Positions 44,439-53,464 of a stretch of 64,000 nucleotides of DNA are shown piece by piece. This DNA comes from CAUZWH01 sp965224275 (GTDB lineage Bacteria > Pseudomonadota > Alphaproteobacteria > SHVV01), in contig CBDCYR010000012.1 of the NCBI GenBank assembly GCA_965224275.1, forward strand, positions 248,001 to 312,000. The letters run 5' to 3'. Under the pieces are notes generated by a model that was not told the DNA's origin, did no database searches, and was given only the letters and a program-made list of their open reading frames with translations. How positions within the stretch are numbered: the first letter of the stretch is position 1; every line of letters begins with the position of its first letter. The position numbers and the translations under genes are program-made.

Positions 44439-45461
44439 ATGAGACACGCAATTAAGGCATTTGTGCTGGCGTTCGTTCTTACGCTGGCGATGGCCGGTAA
44501 CACCTGGGCCAAAGAAAAAATCGTCCTCGGCGAGTTGAGCTGGGACGGCGCGATTGCCATTGAGCACGTGCTCAAGGTCATTATGGAGTCGAAGCTCAAC
44601 GTCGACGTCGAGATTATCAATGCCGAGTCCGCAGTGATTTTTGCCGCCATGAACAAGGGCGACGGCAGCTTGGATGTCTACACCGACTTGTGGATGCCCA
44701 ACCAATCGGAGAAGTGGGCAAAGTTCATCGACGGTAAGAAAAGCGTGCTCGTTAACGACACGCCCTACACCGGCATCCAGGGTCTGTTCATCCCCGGCTA
44801 TATGCAGGACAAATACGGCATCAAATCGGTCGAAGACCTAAAGAGCAAAAAGATTGCCAAGCTGTTCGATTCCGACGGCAATGGTAAGGGCGAGTATTGG
44901 CCCGGCGGGCCAGGTTGGGGCTCGACCAACGTTGAACAGGTCAAGGCCAGGAGCTACGGCTACGATAAGTATTTCGAACCCTTCATCGTCGCCGACTCGG
45001 CGTTCAAGGCCAAGCTCAAGGCCGATTACCGCAAGAAGAAGGGCATCTTGTTCTATTACTGGACGCCCGAATGGATCCACGCCGAGTATGACCTCCGCCG
45101 CCTGGAGGAGCCGGCGTTCGATGGCTATGCAATGCCAGCTAAGAAAAACGATCCGAAGTACAAGGCCGACGGTTGCTGGAATATGCTGCAACCCGACGAC
45201 GATCCCGACTGGTTGCACAAGAGCAAGGTCAATTGCGCCTGGACGGATGCGTCGATTTACATCGCCTATTCCAAGTCGTTGCTGACGCGGGCACCACAGG
45301 TGGCGAGATTCCTCAAACAGGTCGCGCTCGACCCCGTGGTTGTCAACTCCTGGATCCTCGCGATTGGCCAAGAGAAGCGGCTCCCCGAAGAAGTCGCCGC
45401 GGAATGGGTCAAAGCAAATCCCGCTGTCGTCAATCAGTGGCTGAATGGGATCGCGATGTAA
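44439..45461 (+). CDS. proX: Betaine ABC transporter substrate-binding protein
   Basis: 340 residues with a Sec signal peptide (IKAFVLAFVLTLAMAGN, cleavage near TWA). OpuAC-type fold: KIVLGELSWDGAIAIEHVL, DLWMPNQSEKW, GKGEYWPGGPGWGSTNVEQ and ILFYYWTPEWIH line the ligand pocket; the aromatic residues there make the cation-pi cage for trimethylammonium groups. AGGAGG precedes the ATG. The substrate could be betaine, carnitine or gamma-butyrobetaine. Confidence 0.92.
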   Translation: MRHAIKAFVLAFVLTLAMAGNTWAKEKIVLGELSWDGAIAIEHVLKVIMESKLNVDVEIINAESAVIFAAMNKGDGSLDVYTDLWMPNQSEKWAKFIDGKKSVLVNDTPYTGIQGLFIPGYMQDKYGIKSVEDLKSKKIAKLFDSDGNGKGEYWPGGPGWGSTNVEQVKARSYGYDKYFEPFIVADSAFKAKLKADYRKKKGILFYYWTPEWIHAEYDLRRLEEPAFDGYAMPAKKNDPKYKADGCWNMLQPDDDPDWLHKSKVNCAWTDASIYIAYSKSLLTRAPQVARFLKQVALDPVVVNSWILAIGQEKRLPEEVAAEWVKANPAVVNQWLNGIAM

Positions 45462-45486
45462 GCGAAATCACTTGAGTTCGTTTTCA

Positions 45487-45516
45487 AAGGGCGCCTAACA
45501 AAGGCGCCCTTTTTTC
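45487..45516 (+). terminator. Terminator of proVWX
   Basis: AAGGGCGCC and GGCGCCCTT form a 9-bp stem with a seven-base loop, followed by a run of T. It lies 26 bases after proX and also ends the convergent pentapeptide gene. Confidence 0.85.
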
Positions 45517-45518
45517 CT

Positions 45519-46166
45519 TCAATCGTGAACTGAGCCGTCCGGCATGATCGTGCCGCGCAGCCGCGCGCCCTCTAGGTTGGTGCCAGCTAACTTGGCGCCC
45601 TTCAGGTTGGCGCTCCTGAGGTCGGCACCGCTGAGATCTGCATTCTCGAGATTGGCATTGTTAAGGCTCGCCCCGGTAAGCCGCGCCTTTGAAAGATTGG
45701 CGCCTCGCAGGTCGACGAACTTGAGAAATGCGCCGCGCAGATCGGCATTGGCGACATTGGCGCCGCGAAGCACAGCCTTGTCGAAGTTTACCCTACGAGC
45801 TTTTATTCTGGGGAGGCTCGCGTTGGCCAAGTTAGCCGAACGGGCATCGGCGTTTTGCAGTTTGGCATCCGCGAGGTTGGCCTTCGACAGATTGGTTTCG
45901 GTCAGCATGGCGCCGTTCAAGGTCGCGCCCGCCAGATTGGCGCCGCTTAGGTCCGCGCGGCGGAGATCGGCGAGGAACAGATTGGCCCCGACAAGTTCCG
46001 CGCCGTCGAGTTTTTCGTCGGCAAGCTTGGCGTATGCGAGCTCGCACGCCGGGCACTTGTGGGTCGCTATGAGCTGTTGGATCGGTTCCTGGGCTGACGA
46101 CGGACCATCAAAGCCAATCAGGACAAGAAAAAACGCTAACGTAAGCGTCTGAAATACCGTTCTCAT
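45519..46166 (-). CDS. Secreted pentapeptide-repeat protein
   Basis: 215 residues. Signal peptide TLTLAFFLVLIGFDG, cleavage near SSAQ. A CPAC motif (KCPACELAYA) lies just before about 30 A(D/N)LXX repeats that form a beta-helix. The Cys pair before the repeats is seen in many alphaproteobacterial secreted pentapeptide proteins. Function unknown. It is convergent with proX and shares its terminator. Confidence 0.85.
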   Translation of the reverse strand: MRTVFQTLTLAFFLVLIGFDGPSSAQEPIQQLIATHKCPACELAYAKLADEKLDGAELVGANLFLADLRRADLSGANLAGATLNGAMLTETNLSKANLADAKLQNADARSANLANASLPRIKARRVNFDKAVLRGANVANADLRGAFLKFVDLRGANLSKARLTGASLNNANLENADLSGADLRSANLKGAKLAGTNLEGARLRGTIMPDGSVHD

Positions 46167-46304
46167 GCCTACCTCCCGGCAAAGCCCAACCGCGGGTCAC
46201 TGAACGATACTGCCGCGAGGGTAGCACGCCTTAGGTTTTGCTGCGCTCGAAACCCAGACTAGCCCGGTGATCGCTCTCGACCCGCATACGTTGGTCATCT
46301 ACGA

Positions 46305-46348
46305 TACTGAAACACTACTGACACCATGCTGTCAGTAGTGTTTCAGTA
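46305..46348. promoter_or_regulatory. Perfect 19-bp inverted repeat, likely operator
   Basis: Arms TACTGAAACACTACTGACA (46305-46323) and its exact complement (46330-46348) with a six-base spacer CCATGC. Lies 25 bases before the WYL regulator start, so it is a likely autoregulatory operator. It could also fold as a hairpin in the transcript. Confidence 0.65.
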
Positions 46349-46373
46349 GTCTTCATTTTTCCAAGAGACTGCC

Positions 46374-47048
46374 GTGCGGCGTGCCGATCGCTTGTTCGAG
46401 ATCATTCAGCTTCTGCGCGCTGCGCAAGCGCCGATGACCGCTGCTCAGCTCGGGGAGGTTCTCGAGGTCACGCCGCGGACGATCTATCGCGATGTCGGGG
46501 CGCTCCAGGCGATGCGGGTTCCCATCGAAGGAGGGACCGGAATCGGCTACGTCATGCGGAGTGGCTATAACTTGCCGCCGTTGATGTTCACGGTCGACGA
46601 GGTCGAGGCGATGATGGTCGGTTTGGGGCTGATCCGCCGGACGGGAGACCGTGGACTCGAAGCGGCGGCTAAACGGGTCGCCGACAAGGTTGCGACAGTG
46701 CTTCCCGCGGATCGGCTGCGCGACCTTGAACGACACGGCTTGCATGTCTCCGAGTGGGGCGCTGCGTCGCCCACCGCGCTCGATCTCGAACTTGTGCGGC
46801 GCGCCATCCGCGAGGCCCGCAAACTAACGATTGCCTATCGCAACGAGCGCGAAGAGGCGACGGAACGAACGATTCAGCCACTCGCGCTTATCTACTATAT
46901 CGAGGTGGTTGTCGTGGCAGCCTGGTGCGAGCTACGCCAGGATTTCCGGCACTTTCGCGCGGATCGCGTGCGCCGCTGTGAAGCTGTGGACGAGTTTTTC
47001 GCCGACCGGGCCGACGAGCTGCGATCGGTATGGCTGGCGACCCGTTGA
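46374..47048 (+). CDS. YafY-family WYL-domain transcriptional regulator
   Basis: 224 residues. N-terminal HTH_11 (RRADRLFEIIQLLRAAQAP, PRTIYRDVGALQ) and a C-terminal WYL ligand-sensing domain (RKLTIAYRNEREE, IQPLALIYYIEVVVVAAW). Such regulators often act on their own promoter and a neighbouring operon. GTG start 26 bases after a perfect inverted repeat. Its target could be the convergent dioxygenase or the transporter operon. Confidence 0.88.
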   Translation: MRRADRLFEIIQLLRAAQAPMTAAQLGEVLEVTPRTIYRDVGALQAMRVPIEGGTGIGYVMRSGYNLPPLMFTVDEVEAMMVGLGLIRRTGDRGLEAAAKRVADKVATVLPADRLRDLERHGLHVSEWGAASPTALDLELVRRAIREARKLTIAYRNEREEATERTIQPLALIYYIEVVVVAAWCELRQDFRHFRADRVRRCEAVDEFFADRADELRSVWLATR

Positions 47049-47093
47049 CAACGGTATCGGCTCGACCCGTGTCACCGTGCGCATAGCAAGGTG

Positions 47094-48227
47094 TCAGGCG
47101 GTTCGCTCAAGCGTTCTGATGCGGCTCAGTAACTCGTCGCGGTCGACGTAGATGCCCTGTAGATGCCGGTGGCCGCCAGTTTCATCGAAGGCGGTACGGC
47201 CGTGTAGAACCCGACCATTGTCGAAGCCGGAAACCTCGCCAGGCGTCATTCTGAAGCGCAGCTGAAAACGCGAATCGTCGATGAGTTCGGCAAACTTGCG
47301 GTAGGCGCGATAGACCGAATCCAATTCGCTGGGTGCCGCCACCGGGGCGTGCATACATGAAATATTGAAGCGAATCTCTGCCGGTTCGCCGTTCTCGAGC
47401 CGAATCATCGGCAGTCGATAACGAATATCGTGTTGGTCGTCCTTAAAGCGGAACTCGAACGGAACGCGGGTCATGATTTCGTAGGCTTCGGCATCCTCGT
47501 CATGCAACGCCTGCGCTACGCGGAAGCCATCGACGAAAGTCGAATCGCCGCCCTGAGCATCGTGGGCCAGGCAGTGGAGCAGAAAAAATCCCGGCGGCGA
47601 CTTGTAGAAAACGAGGTCGGTGTGGCCGTGAATCGCCAAACCGGTATAGGCGTTGCTGTTGGGATTGACCATCGAGACGACGTCGAACTCGGTCCCAAAG
47701 TTGGTGCGCCTGGGATAGCCAATGTGCTCAGCGATACGCACGACCTCGCCGGGCTCGCACGGCGCTCCCTGAAGAAGCGCCAGGCCGGTATCGCGAACGG
47801 CGCGCAGCCATTCTCGTAAGCTGGCGTCGTTGTTCATGACCTCGTCGTGCTTAAATTTTTTAACTTGCGACGCGAACCCAGCGCCCCACGGTTCGGACCT
47901 GGTAACCTGTTGCGTTAGATAGTCGCGATCAGCGAACCACCGGGAATCATACTTGCTGACATGACCATCGTTGCTCCAAACGACGATGAGCGCGCCCGCA
48001 TCGGAGATCTCGACCCGCCGAGCATCCAGGCGCTGGGGTATGCTTAGGAGATTGAACGTGCGCTCCAATGCTTTGGGATGAAGGCATTCCGTGCACTCGC
48101 AGCCATCGCGCAACCACAAGCAACTGAAATCGATACTCTGTCCATCATTCCAGGTGATGCGGATTGCGTCACCGGCGGGTTCGGCTTTGGTCATCATGCG
48201 ATCAGGCAGAGTGGCGGTGATACTCAT
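47094..48227 (-). CDS. Gamma-butyrobetaine dioxygenase family protein
   Basis: About 377 residues. The N-terminal DUF971-type zinc module has Cys in DGCECTECLHP; the C-terminal TauD domain has the iron ligands His and Asp in AIHGHTDLVFY and His in NGRVLHGRTAF. This architecture is that of gamma-butyrobetaine dioxygenase and trimethyllysine dioxygenase, which hydroxylate with 2-oxoglutarate. Context with carnitine dehydrogenase favours gamma-butyrobetaine to L-carnitine. The open frame extends to 48287, but the ATG at 48227 fits the family start. Confidence 0.85.
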   Translation of the reverse strand: MSITATLPDRMMTKAEPAGDAIRITWNDGQSIDFSCLWLRDGCECTECLHPKALERTFNLLSIPQRLDARRVEISDAGALIVVWSNDGHVSKYDSRWFADRDYLTQQVTRSEPWGAGFASQVKKFKHDEVMNNDASLREWLRAVRDTGLALLQGAPCEPGEVVRIAEHIGYPRRTNFGTEFDVVSMVNPNSNAYTGLAIHGHTDLVFYKSPPGFFLLHCLAHDAQGGDSTFVDGFRVAQALHDEDAEAYEIMTRVPFEFRFKDDQHDIRYRLPMIRLENGEPAEIRFNISCMHAPVAAPSELDSVYRAYRKFAELIDDSRFQLRFRMTPGEVSGFDNGRVLHGRTAFDETGGHRHLQGIYVDRDELLSRIRTLERTA

Positions 48228-48406
48228 GATCTGGGCTCTATATCGGTCACGGAATTTGATCTCGTGTTCGACCAATATTATGCCCAACTAACCCGCGCAA
48301 ATATCGCAAAAAAAGCACTCATCAGGGGGTACGAACCATGGACAGGCTGACGTAAGCTTGGCGCCGTGCCGATGCTGTGTCGTGCTTTTTCGATCTCCGG
48401 AATACG

Positions 48407-50476
48407 ATGTCCCGATCCGATAATTTGAAGCGGCTGCTGTACCCTAAAACGATCGCTTTTGTCGGCGGCCAGGGTTTGGCCGACACCATCGAGCATAGCG
48501 GTCGATTTGGCTTTGCCGGTGACATTTGGATTGTCAATCCCAAGCGCGACGAGATCGCGGGCCGCGCTTGCTATCCCACCGTCGAAGATCTTCCCGCCGC
48601 ACCCGACGCGGCTTTCATCGGCGTTTCGCGCGAGGCGACGCTCCGCGTGGTTGGCGCGCTTGCCGCGCGCGGTGCCGGCGGCTGCGTGTGTTACGCCGCC
48701 GGTTTCGCCGAAGCCGGCGAGGACGGGATGTCCCGCGAGCAAGCACTGCGCGCCGCGGCTGGCGAAATGGCGGTTATCGGGCCCAACTGCTACGGCCTGC
48801 TGAACTACCTCGACGGCGTGGCCCTGTTCCCTGCGCCCTATGGCGGAGCGCGGGTCGAGCGCGGCGTCGCCATCGTGTCGCAGAGCGGCAATGTCAGCCT
48901 CAATCTGACGATGCATGAGCGCTCGTTACCGCTCTCTTTTGTCATCAGTACGGGCAATCAGGCGGTCACCCATCTCGGTGACTATATCGACGCGCTGGTT
49001 GACGACCCCCGGGTTAGCGCAATCGGACTCTACGTCGAGGGCCTAAAGGACGTCGAAGGCTTCGTCGGCGCCGCACGTAAGGCACTGGCCAATGACGTAC
49101 CGATTGTCGCGATAAAGGTGGGAACCTCGCAGCTTGGCGAGCAGATGACTTACAGCCACACCAACTCGATCTCAGGTCCCGAGGAACTGCACCAAGCATT
49201 GTTTCGCCGATTGGCGATTCCCCAAGTGGGGTCCCTCCCGGCACTGCTCGAATCGCTGAAGTTGCTGACGGTGACCGGGCCGCTGCCGGGACGTCGCCTC
49301 GGCGTGCTGACGGCGTCGGGTGGTGATGCCACGCTGGTCGCCGATCTTGCCGCGCGCGAAGGATTCCACATCCCGCCCTTGAGCCCGCAGCAAGCCGAAT
49401 ACTTTCGCAACCAGCTCGCGCCGTTCGCGACGATCTCGAACCCGCTCGACTACAACAATCCGTTGTGGGGTGATCGCGCCGGCATGGCGCAATGTTTCAC
49501 GACGATGATGCGCGGCGATACCGACCTCACTTTAATGGTGCTCGACTATCCCAAGACCGGGATGGTGGCGCGTGAGGATTGGAACGCGGCGATCGATGCA
49601 TTCATAACCGCCAAGAGAGAAACCGATTCGCGAGCGGCGGTCGTCAGCACGTTGCCTGAGGCGTTGCCAGAAGATGCGCGCGATCGCTTGATAGTTGCTG
49701 GTATTACACCGCTTCAGGGATTGGATGGTTTGCAAGCGGCCCTGAGCAGCGCGGCCGGGTATCACGAAATGCAGGGTATGGCCGCGGATGCGCCCAGCTT
49801 GATACAACTGGCCAGTCTCACCGACGATCCAGCGGCGCTGGACGAATGGGCCAGCAAACAACATCTTGCGGCGTGGGGTTTGACCACGCCGGCGGGCCGC
49901 GTGGTGGCGCCCGCGGCGGCCGTGGCGGCGGCCTCGGCGTTGGGATTCCCGGTGGTGGCGAAGGTGGTCAGTGCAAGGCTCGCGCACAAGACCGAAACCG
50001 GTTCGGTCTGTCTCAATCTTGGCGCCGAAGAGAGCGTTCGCGATGCCGTGGCCGGTTTCGACCGCCTGGCGCAGACCGACGAGAGCCCGCGCATCCTCGT
50101 CGAACGTATGATCGAGGACGTCGTTGCCGAACTGATTATCGGCGTTGAGCGGGATCGGCGCTTTGGTTTCGCCCTCGTGCTCGGTTCAGGTGGTGTCTTC
50201 GTCGATCTCGTCGATGACAATCAAACGCTCCTTTTACCGATCGATCGTCGCGAAATCGCGACCACCATTGATTCGCTGAGAATCGGCCGACTGGTGAATG
50301 GATTTCGTGGGCATCCGCCGGGCGACCGAGACGCGACTATCGATGCGGTAATTGCCGTCGCCCGGTTTGCCGAAGAACACCGCGATCGTCTATTCGAACT
50401 TGAGATCAATCCGCTTGCGGTGCTGCGCAAGGGTCACGGCGCCGTCGTATTGGACGCAGTTATCCGAATGGCCTGA
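48407..50476 (+). CDS. NDP-forming acyl-CoA synthetase (fused subunits)
   Basis: 689 residues. CoA-binding domain (LLYPKTIAFVGGQGLADTI), a succinyl-CoA-ligase-like domain (VSQSGNVSLNLTMHERSLPL and the SHTNSISG loop) and a C-terminal ATP-grasp domain (FPVVAKVVSARLAHKTETG, ELIIGVERDRRFGFALVLGSGG). Likely makes a CoA thioester of a short or betaine-type acid with ATP, ADP-forming. It is the first gene of a run with an acyl-CoA dehydrogenase and a hydratase. An ATG at 48407 is preferred to the upstream 48377. Confidence 0.85.
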   Translation: MSRSDNLKRLLYPKTIAFVGGQGLADTIEHSGRFGFAGDIWIVNPKRDEIAGRACYPTVEDLPAAPDAAFIGVSREATLRVVGALAARGAGGCVCYAAGFAEAGEDGMSREQALRAAAGEMAVIGPNCYGLLNYLDGVALFPAPYGGARVERGVAIVSQSGNVSLNLTMHERSLPLSFVISTGNQAVTHLGDYIDALVDDPRVSAIGLYVEGLKDVEGFVGAARKALANDVPIVAIKVGTSQLGEQMTYSHTNSISGPEELHQALFRRLAIPQVGSLPALLESLKLLTVTGPLPGRRLGVLTASGGDATLVADLAAREGFHIPPLSPQQAEYFRNQLAPFATISNPLDYNNPLWGDRAGMAQCFTTMMRGDTDLTLMVLDYPKTGMVAREDWNAAIDAFITAKRETDSRAAVVSTLPEALPEDARDRLIVAGITPLQGLDGLQAALSSAAGYHEMQGMAADAPSLIQLASLTDDPAALDEWASKQHLAAWGLTTPAGRVVAPAAAVAAASALGFPVVAKVVSARLAHKTETGSVCLNLGAEESVRDAVAGFDRLAQTDESPRILVERMIEDVVAELIIGVERDRRFGFALVLGSGGVFVDLVDDNQTLLLPIDRREIATTIDSLRIGRLVNGFRGHPPGDRDATIDAVIAVARFAEEHRDRLFELEINPLAVLRKGHGAVVLDAVIRMA

Positions 50477-50493
50477 AAAAAGAGTGTCGGTAG

Positions 50494-51654
50494 ATGGATT
50501 TCGCCTTGACGACGGAGCAGCAACTTGTGGTCGACAGCATTCGTAGCTTCGTCGAGCGGGAGCTCTACCCGTACGAGAACGAGGTTGAACAAAGCGACGC
50601 TGTCGCGCCCCAACTCGGTCGGTCGATTCGCGACAAAGCCTTGGCGCAAGGTTTCTACGCTGCCAATATACCGGCGGAGTTCGGCGGCGGCGGTCTCGAT
50701 GCGGTTAGTCTGGCGCTGATGGAGCGCGAACTCGGCCGCCCGTCCTATGCATTGCAAGCGTTCGTCGGCCGACCCAGCAACATCTTATGCGCGTGTCGCG
50801 ACGAGCAGGTCGACACCTACCTCGCGCCGAGCGTGCGCGGTGAGAAGATGGACTGCCTGGCGATGACCGAACCGGGCGCCGGGTCAGACCTACAATCAAT
50901 GACCACACGAGCAAAAAAAGACGGCGCCGACTATGTAATCAACGGCACCAAGCATTTTATCAGCCACGCCGACATCGCCGATTTCGTTATTCTGTTTGCG
51001 GTCACTGGCGTCGACGAAACGGCGCGCGGCGAACGAAACCGCGTCACTGCGTTCCTGATCGACAAAGGTACCCCGGGATTTGACGTGCACCGCGGACCGC
51101 GCGCAGTGTCGCATCGCGGCTACCATAATTGCGAGCTCGTGTTCGACGACTGCCGGGTCAGCCAAGGACAGGTCCTCGGCGAGGAAGGGCAGGGATTCGC
51201 GCTGGTCGATACCTGGCTGTCGGCGAGCCGGCTGACGGTGGCAACGATGTGCGTCGGCCGGGCGCAGCGGGCGCTGGAAATGGCGACCGAGTGGGCGGCG
51301 ACGCGCAAGCAATTCGGCCAAACCATCGGTCGCTTTCAGGGCACATCGTTCAAGCTGGCGGATATGGCGACCGAGGTCGCAGCCGCCGAATTGCTCACCC
51401 TGAACGTCGCATGGAAGCTCGATCAAGGCACGATGACCAACCAGGACGCGGCGATGGCCAAGCTATATGCCAGCGAAATGCTGGCGCGTGTAACCGATCA
51501 GGTGCTGCAAGTTTTCGGCGGCATGGGATTGATGGAGGAAATGCCGATTGAGCGATTTTGGCGCGATGCCCGGGTCGAGCGTATTTGGGACGGCACCAGC
51601 GAGATCCAGCGCCACATCATATCGCGCGCACTGTTGCGGCCGTTCGAGTCATAA
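50494..51654 (+). CDS. Acyl-CoA dehydrogenase
   Basis: 386 residues. AMTEPGAGSDLQSMTTRAKKDG is the FAD and substrate loop, RKQFGQTIGRFQ is signature 2, and QVFGGMGLMEEMPIERFWRDA is the C-terminal block. At the position where many family members show YEGT with the catalytic Glu, this one has WDGTSEIQR. With the hydratase it may oxidise or reduce a betainyl-CoA intermediate such as crotonobetainyl-CoA, as CaiA does. It follows the synthetase by 17 bases. Confidence 0.87.
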   Translation: MDFALTTEQQLVVDSIRSFVERELYPYENEVEQSDAVAPQLGRSIRDKALAQGFYAANIPAEFGGGGLDAVSLALMERELGRPSYALQAFVGRPSNILCACRDEQVDTYLAPSVRGEKMDCLAMTEPGAGSDLQSMTTRAKKDGADYVINGTKHFISHADIADFVILFAVTGVDETARGERNRVTAFLIDKGTPGFDVHRGPRAVSHRGYHNCELVFDDCRVSQGQVLGEEGQGFALVDTWLSASRLTVATMCVGRAQRALEMATEWAATRKQFGQTIGRFQGTSFKLADMATEVAAAELLTLNVAWKLDQGTMTNQDAAMAKLYASEMLARVTDQVLQVFGGMGLMEEMPIERFWRDARVERIWDGTSEIQRHIISRALLRPFES

Positions 51655-51672
51655 GTGCGCAGGAGGAATCCG

Positions 51673-52458
51673 ATGACTGAGATCGTCAAACGCGAACGCC
51701 ATGGCGCGGTGCTTGAGCTCACCCTCGACCGGCCCAAGGCCAACGCCATTGATATGGCGACGAGCCGTGCGCTCCACGGTGCATTCAGCGAATTCGCCGC
51801 TGACGATGCGTTGCGGGTGGCGATCTTGACTGGCGGCGGCGAGAAGTTTTTCTCCGCCGGGTGGGACCTCAAGGCGGCCGCTGCCGGCGAAGAGGTTGAT
51901 GCGGATCACGGATCGGGCGGTTTCGCCGGCCTCACCGAATTCTACCAGTTGAATAAGCCGGTGATTGCCGCGGTCAATGGGTTCGCAGCCGGGGGCGGTT
52001 TCGAGTTGGCGCTGGCCTGCGATCTGATCGTTGCCGCCGACCACGCCGAGTTTTTTCTACCTGAGGTAACGATCGGGATCATTGCCGACGCCGGCGGCGT
52101 GTTTCGCCTGCCGCGCCGAATCCCCCGCGCTATAGCCATGGAGATGATCTTGACCGGCCGGCGGATGGCTGCTGATGAAGCGCTGCATTGGGGCTTGATC
52201 AACCGCGTGGTGAGCGCCGCCGAATTGTTACCCGAGGCGCACACGCTCGCTGCGCAAATCGCCGCCTGTGCGCCGCTAGCAGTGGCGGCAGCCAAAGATG
52301 TCGCAAGGGCAACCGAGCAGATGGCTGTGGACGATGCGTTCGCGTACATCCGCAGTGGTGGCAACGCGGCCTACCAGGCGATGTTGGCGTCGGAGGATTC
52401 GCGCGAGGGATCGCGGGCGTTTGCGGAGAAGCGCGATCCGGTGTGGCAGCGGCGGTGA
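51673..52458 (+). CDS. Enoyl-CoA hydratase, CaiD-like
   Basis: 261 residues, the usual CaiD length. EKFFSAGWDLKAAA and the oxyanion loop AAVNGFAAGGGFELALACDL, then FFLPEVTIGIIADAGGVFRL with the catalytic acid region, match carnitinyl-CoA dehydratase. It would interconvert carnitinyl-CoA and crotonobetainyl-CoA. AGGAGG lies 8 bases before the ATG. Its stop converges with that of carnitine dehydrogenase 18 bases on. Generic enoyl-CoA hydratase is the alternative. Confidence 0.82.
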   Translation: MTEIVKRERHGAVLELTLDRPKANAIDMATSRALHGAFSEFAADDALRVAILTGGGEKFFSAGWDLKAAAAGEEVDADHGSGGFAGLTEFYQLNKPVIAAVNGFAAGGGFELALACDLIVAADHAEFFLPEVTIGIIADAGGVFRLPRRIPRAIAMEMILTGRRMAADEALHWGLINRVVSAAELLPEAHTLAAQIAACAPLAVAAAKDVARATEQMAVDDAFAYIRSGGNAAYQAMLASEDSREGSRAFAEKRDPVWQRR

Positions 52459-52476
52459 TCCGATCGGAGACGAAGA

Positions 52477-53454
52477 CTACACCGCCTCATCCAGCGCATC
52501 GACGGTCGCCCAGTAATCCTTGAGCGCGGCCATGATACCGATAAGGCAGTCATCGCGCTGTGCTTCGAGTTCGCTGATCGAGCGACCCGCCGCCTCGCGT
52601 TCGCAGCCCGCAACCATGCGATCACGTAGTTCCTGCGTGAGCTCGGGTGCAATGAGCCGAGTCCACGGTTCTTTAAGAGCGGGGCCGAAGTGGTCGAGCA
52701 TGTGGCCCATGCCGCCGGCGCCTCCGGCGAGGTGGAAGACCAGGCACGGCCCCATGATCGCGTAGCGAAGGCCCGGCCCGTAAGCCATCGCCGCATCGAT
52801 TTCCTCGACGGTAGCTTCGCCCTCTGCGACCATGTGCAACGATTCGCGCCACACCGCTTCGAGGAGCCGGTTGGCGACAAAGCCCGGTAATTCACGGTCG
52901 AGACGAAGCGGCCGTTTGGCGACGGCGCGATAGAACGCCATCGTCCAGTCAACGGTTTCAGGATCGGTGCGGGCGCCGCTCACGACCTCGACCAGCGGGA
53001 TCAGGTAGGGCGGGTTGAACGGGTGGCCGACAATCGTGCGCCCGGGGTAGGTGCAGTTAACTTGCATCTCGGTCATTGGGTAGCCCGAGGTGGTTGAAAT
53101 GATAATCAGATCCTGCGGCGCGTTTTCATCGAGCTCGCTGATCAGGTCGATCTTGAGGTCGAGCCGTTCGGGGGCGCTCTCCTGGATCACCTCGCTGTTC
53201 GCGGCGACTTCGGCCGCAGACCCGACAAAGGTCAAACGATCGCGATTGGCGCCGGCAGCGAGGCCGAGTCGTTCGAGCGATGGCCAAGCTTGATCTATGA
53301 ATTGCCTGAGTGTGGCTTCGGCATCAACAGCGGGGTCGCAGGCAACAACATCCTTACCCTGGGCGAGATAGTGAGCCGCCCAACCGGCGCCCATAACACC
53401 GGTGCCGACGACGCCGACGCGGGTCACGCGGTCGGGTGCGGGACGTTCAGCCAT
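52477..53454 (-). CDS. lcdH: L-carnitine 3-dehydrogenase
   Basis: 325 residues of the 3-hydroxyacyl-CoA dehydrogenase superfamily. NAD-binding GTGVMGAGW at 17-25, QESAPERLDLKIDLISEL, GHPFNPPYLIPLVEVVSG, FVANRLLEAVWRESLHMVAEG and GPALKEPWTRL follow the L-carnitine dehydrogenase pattern closely. It oxidises L-carnitine to 3-dehydrocarnitine with NAD. The ATG is 11 bases after the BKACE stop with GAGG in between, so the two are coupled. The longer frame to 53673 is a shadow. Confidence 0.9.
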   Translation of the reverse strand: MAERPAPDRVTRVGVVGTGVMGAGWAAHYLAQGKDVVACDPAVDAEATLRQFIDQAWPSLERLGLAAGANRDRLTFVGSAAEVAANSEVIQESAPERLDLKIDLISELDENAPQDLIIISTTSGYPMTEMQVNCTYPGRTIVGHPFNPPYLIPLVEVVSGARTDPETVDWTMAFYRAVAKRPLRLDRELPGFVANRLLEAVWRESLHMVAEGEATVEEIDAAMAYGPGLRYAIMGPCLVFHLAGGAGGMGHMLDHFGPALKEPWTRLIAPELTQELRDRMVAGCEREAAGRSISELEAQRDDCLIGIMAALKDYWATVDALDEAV

Positions 53455-53464
53455 GATCCAATCC

